Below, one piece after another: positions 63,053 to 64,000 of a stretch of 64,000 bases of DNA; position 1 is the first letter of the stretch, and each line of letters starts with the position of its first letter. The translations under genes were made by a program, and so were the position numbers. The notes below the pieces were generated by a model. The model searched no databases. It worked only from the letters and a program-made list of their open reading frames with translations, and was not told the DNA's origin. Source of the DNA: Gossypium raimondii (Eukaryota; Streptophyta; Magnoliopsida; Malvales; Malvaceae); contig NC_068569.1 of NCBI RefSeq assembly GCF_025698545.1, positions 7,192,001-7,256,000 of the forward strand, in the 5' to 3' direction.

Positions 63053-64000
63053 ACATGCCTTGCATTGGCATCTAACTTGTTGGTCTCATAAATTCTGATT
63101 GAGTTTTTAGTGTGTGTTAGGAACTGTTAATGTTCATTTCCTTTGTGATTTCTTCAGTTTTTAGGATAGAAATGGAATCACTCTTCCTTGAATCTTGATC
63201 ACTGTTAATGCACTTAACATTTGAGTGTTTAATAACCATAGAATTTAGTTAATGAAACAAGGCCAACAGCATCCTCTGCTTGGGTCAAGCCCACGGCTAA
63301 TCTTGTTAATTATCCAAGGTCAAGATCATCTCCATCTAAACCCCATGAACTTAGTGTCCGCAACGAGTTCAAGTTTCATTATTTATATATTTACATTAAT
63401 TCAATTGATGCATGGTATATATATGTTTTTTAGGGATCATTTTTAAACTTTAAAATGCGAATATTCAGTAAACTTAATATGTGATACACAATTTATTTAT
63501 GGGCCAATAAAATTTTAACATAGTCGGTAAAAATTAATCTATTGGATCTTAACTATTTAATTTGAGATTCATGATGTGAAATTATGTGTCAAATACTCCA
63601 ATTCATTAGCTTGACTATAATATGAATTATACCATTTTAAAAATCCGAATAAACAATAAATATAGTGCTCTTGAATCTAATAATAATTCATAATTATTAT
63701 CAATAATCAGATTATTAGATGATCAAAAGCTTCAAACACTTTCGTATGCAGTTGGCCAAATCCTGTCGTGAACCACAAATTTGGCCACCATATTCTCATT
63801 AATTTTCCTTTATTTATTACTTGACTTTTTCCATTTAAAAAATGAATTGACCTACTTAAAACGCCAAATATTTCAATCCTGACGTGCCCAAATTTCTGTA
63901 GAATACAAGAAAAAGAGCCCGGGAAAGGTAGTAAAATTAAATACTCAACAATTAATTTGAATTAACAAAAAGAGTTTAAAGGGCCCAATGACAATGACCT
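63053..64000. other. 3' region and AT-rich intergenic DNA
   Basis: Probable 3' untranslated region of the preceding gene, then gene-free sequence to the window edge. No repeat of note is seen. Confidence 0.5.

Overview
This is ordinary plant nuclear DNA: AT-rich intergenic sequence, genes with many short introns, and plant-specific families (alpha-expansin, receptor-like cytoplasmic kinases, POLTERGEIST-like PP2C, TRM/DUF4378, plant MBD). The proteins look like those of a eudicot. Several intergenic repeats (GGCCCGG-rich foldbacks, a short hAT-like MITE) resemble families I associate with cotton (Gossypium, Malvaceae). That assignment is inference, because no search was run.

Layout, left to right. 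After about 1.6 kb of repeats comes a six-exon rhomboid-like protease gene (+, 1941-5300). A gene-poor stretch follows, then a three-exon alpha-expansin (+, 11736-13073). From 13 to 22 kb the DNA is almost gene-free. It holds a decayed, unrecognised coding fragment on the - strand (14927-15880) and a long foldback element. Two RLCK-VII kinases lie tail to tail: a PBL19/PCRK-like gene (+, 22036-23954) and an APK1B/PBL10-like gene (-, 24846-27208). A nine-exon cytosolic triosephosphate isomerase (-, 30476-32759) follows. After another foldback come a methyl-CpG-binding-domain gene (-, 35281-37006) and a TRM-like DUF4378 gene (-, 37636-40486) with a non-coding first exon. From 41.3 to 49 kb there are only repeats, including a nested foldback cluster just upstream of a PLL4/5-type PP2C (+, 49049-51856). 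Then come an ENTH-domain gene that looks broken by an internal deletion (+, 54642-55693), an actin pseudogene (-, 56213-57032), more MITEs, and a small plant-specific gene of unknown function resembling Arabidopsis At3g17950 (+, 61155-63052).

The genes do not form a functional cluster. The nearest thing to a shared theme is the adjacent pair of membrane-associated signalling kinases. I see no CRISPR array, no operon-like structure, no intact autonomous transposon and no convincing novel system. The points most worth checking are two apparent GC-AG introns, the deleted ENTH gene, an upstream ORF overlapping the PP2C start, and the nested foldback cluster before that gene. Exon borders were placed by hand from reading frame, GT/GC-AG signals and remembered family sequences.
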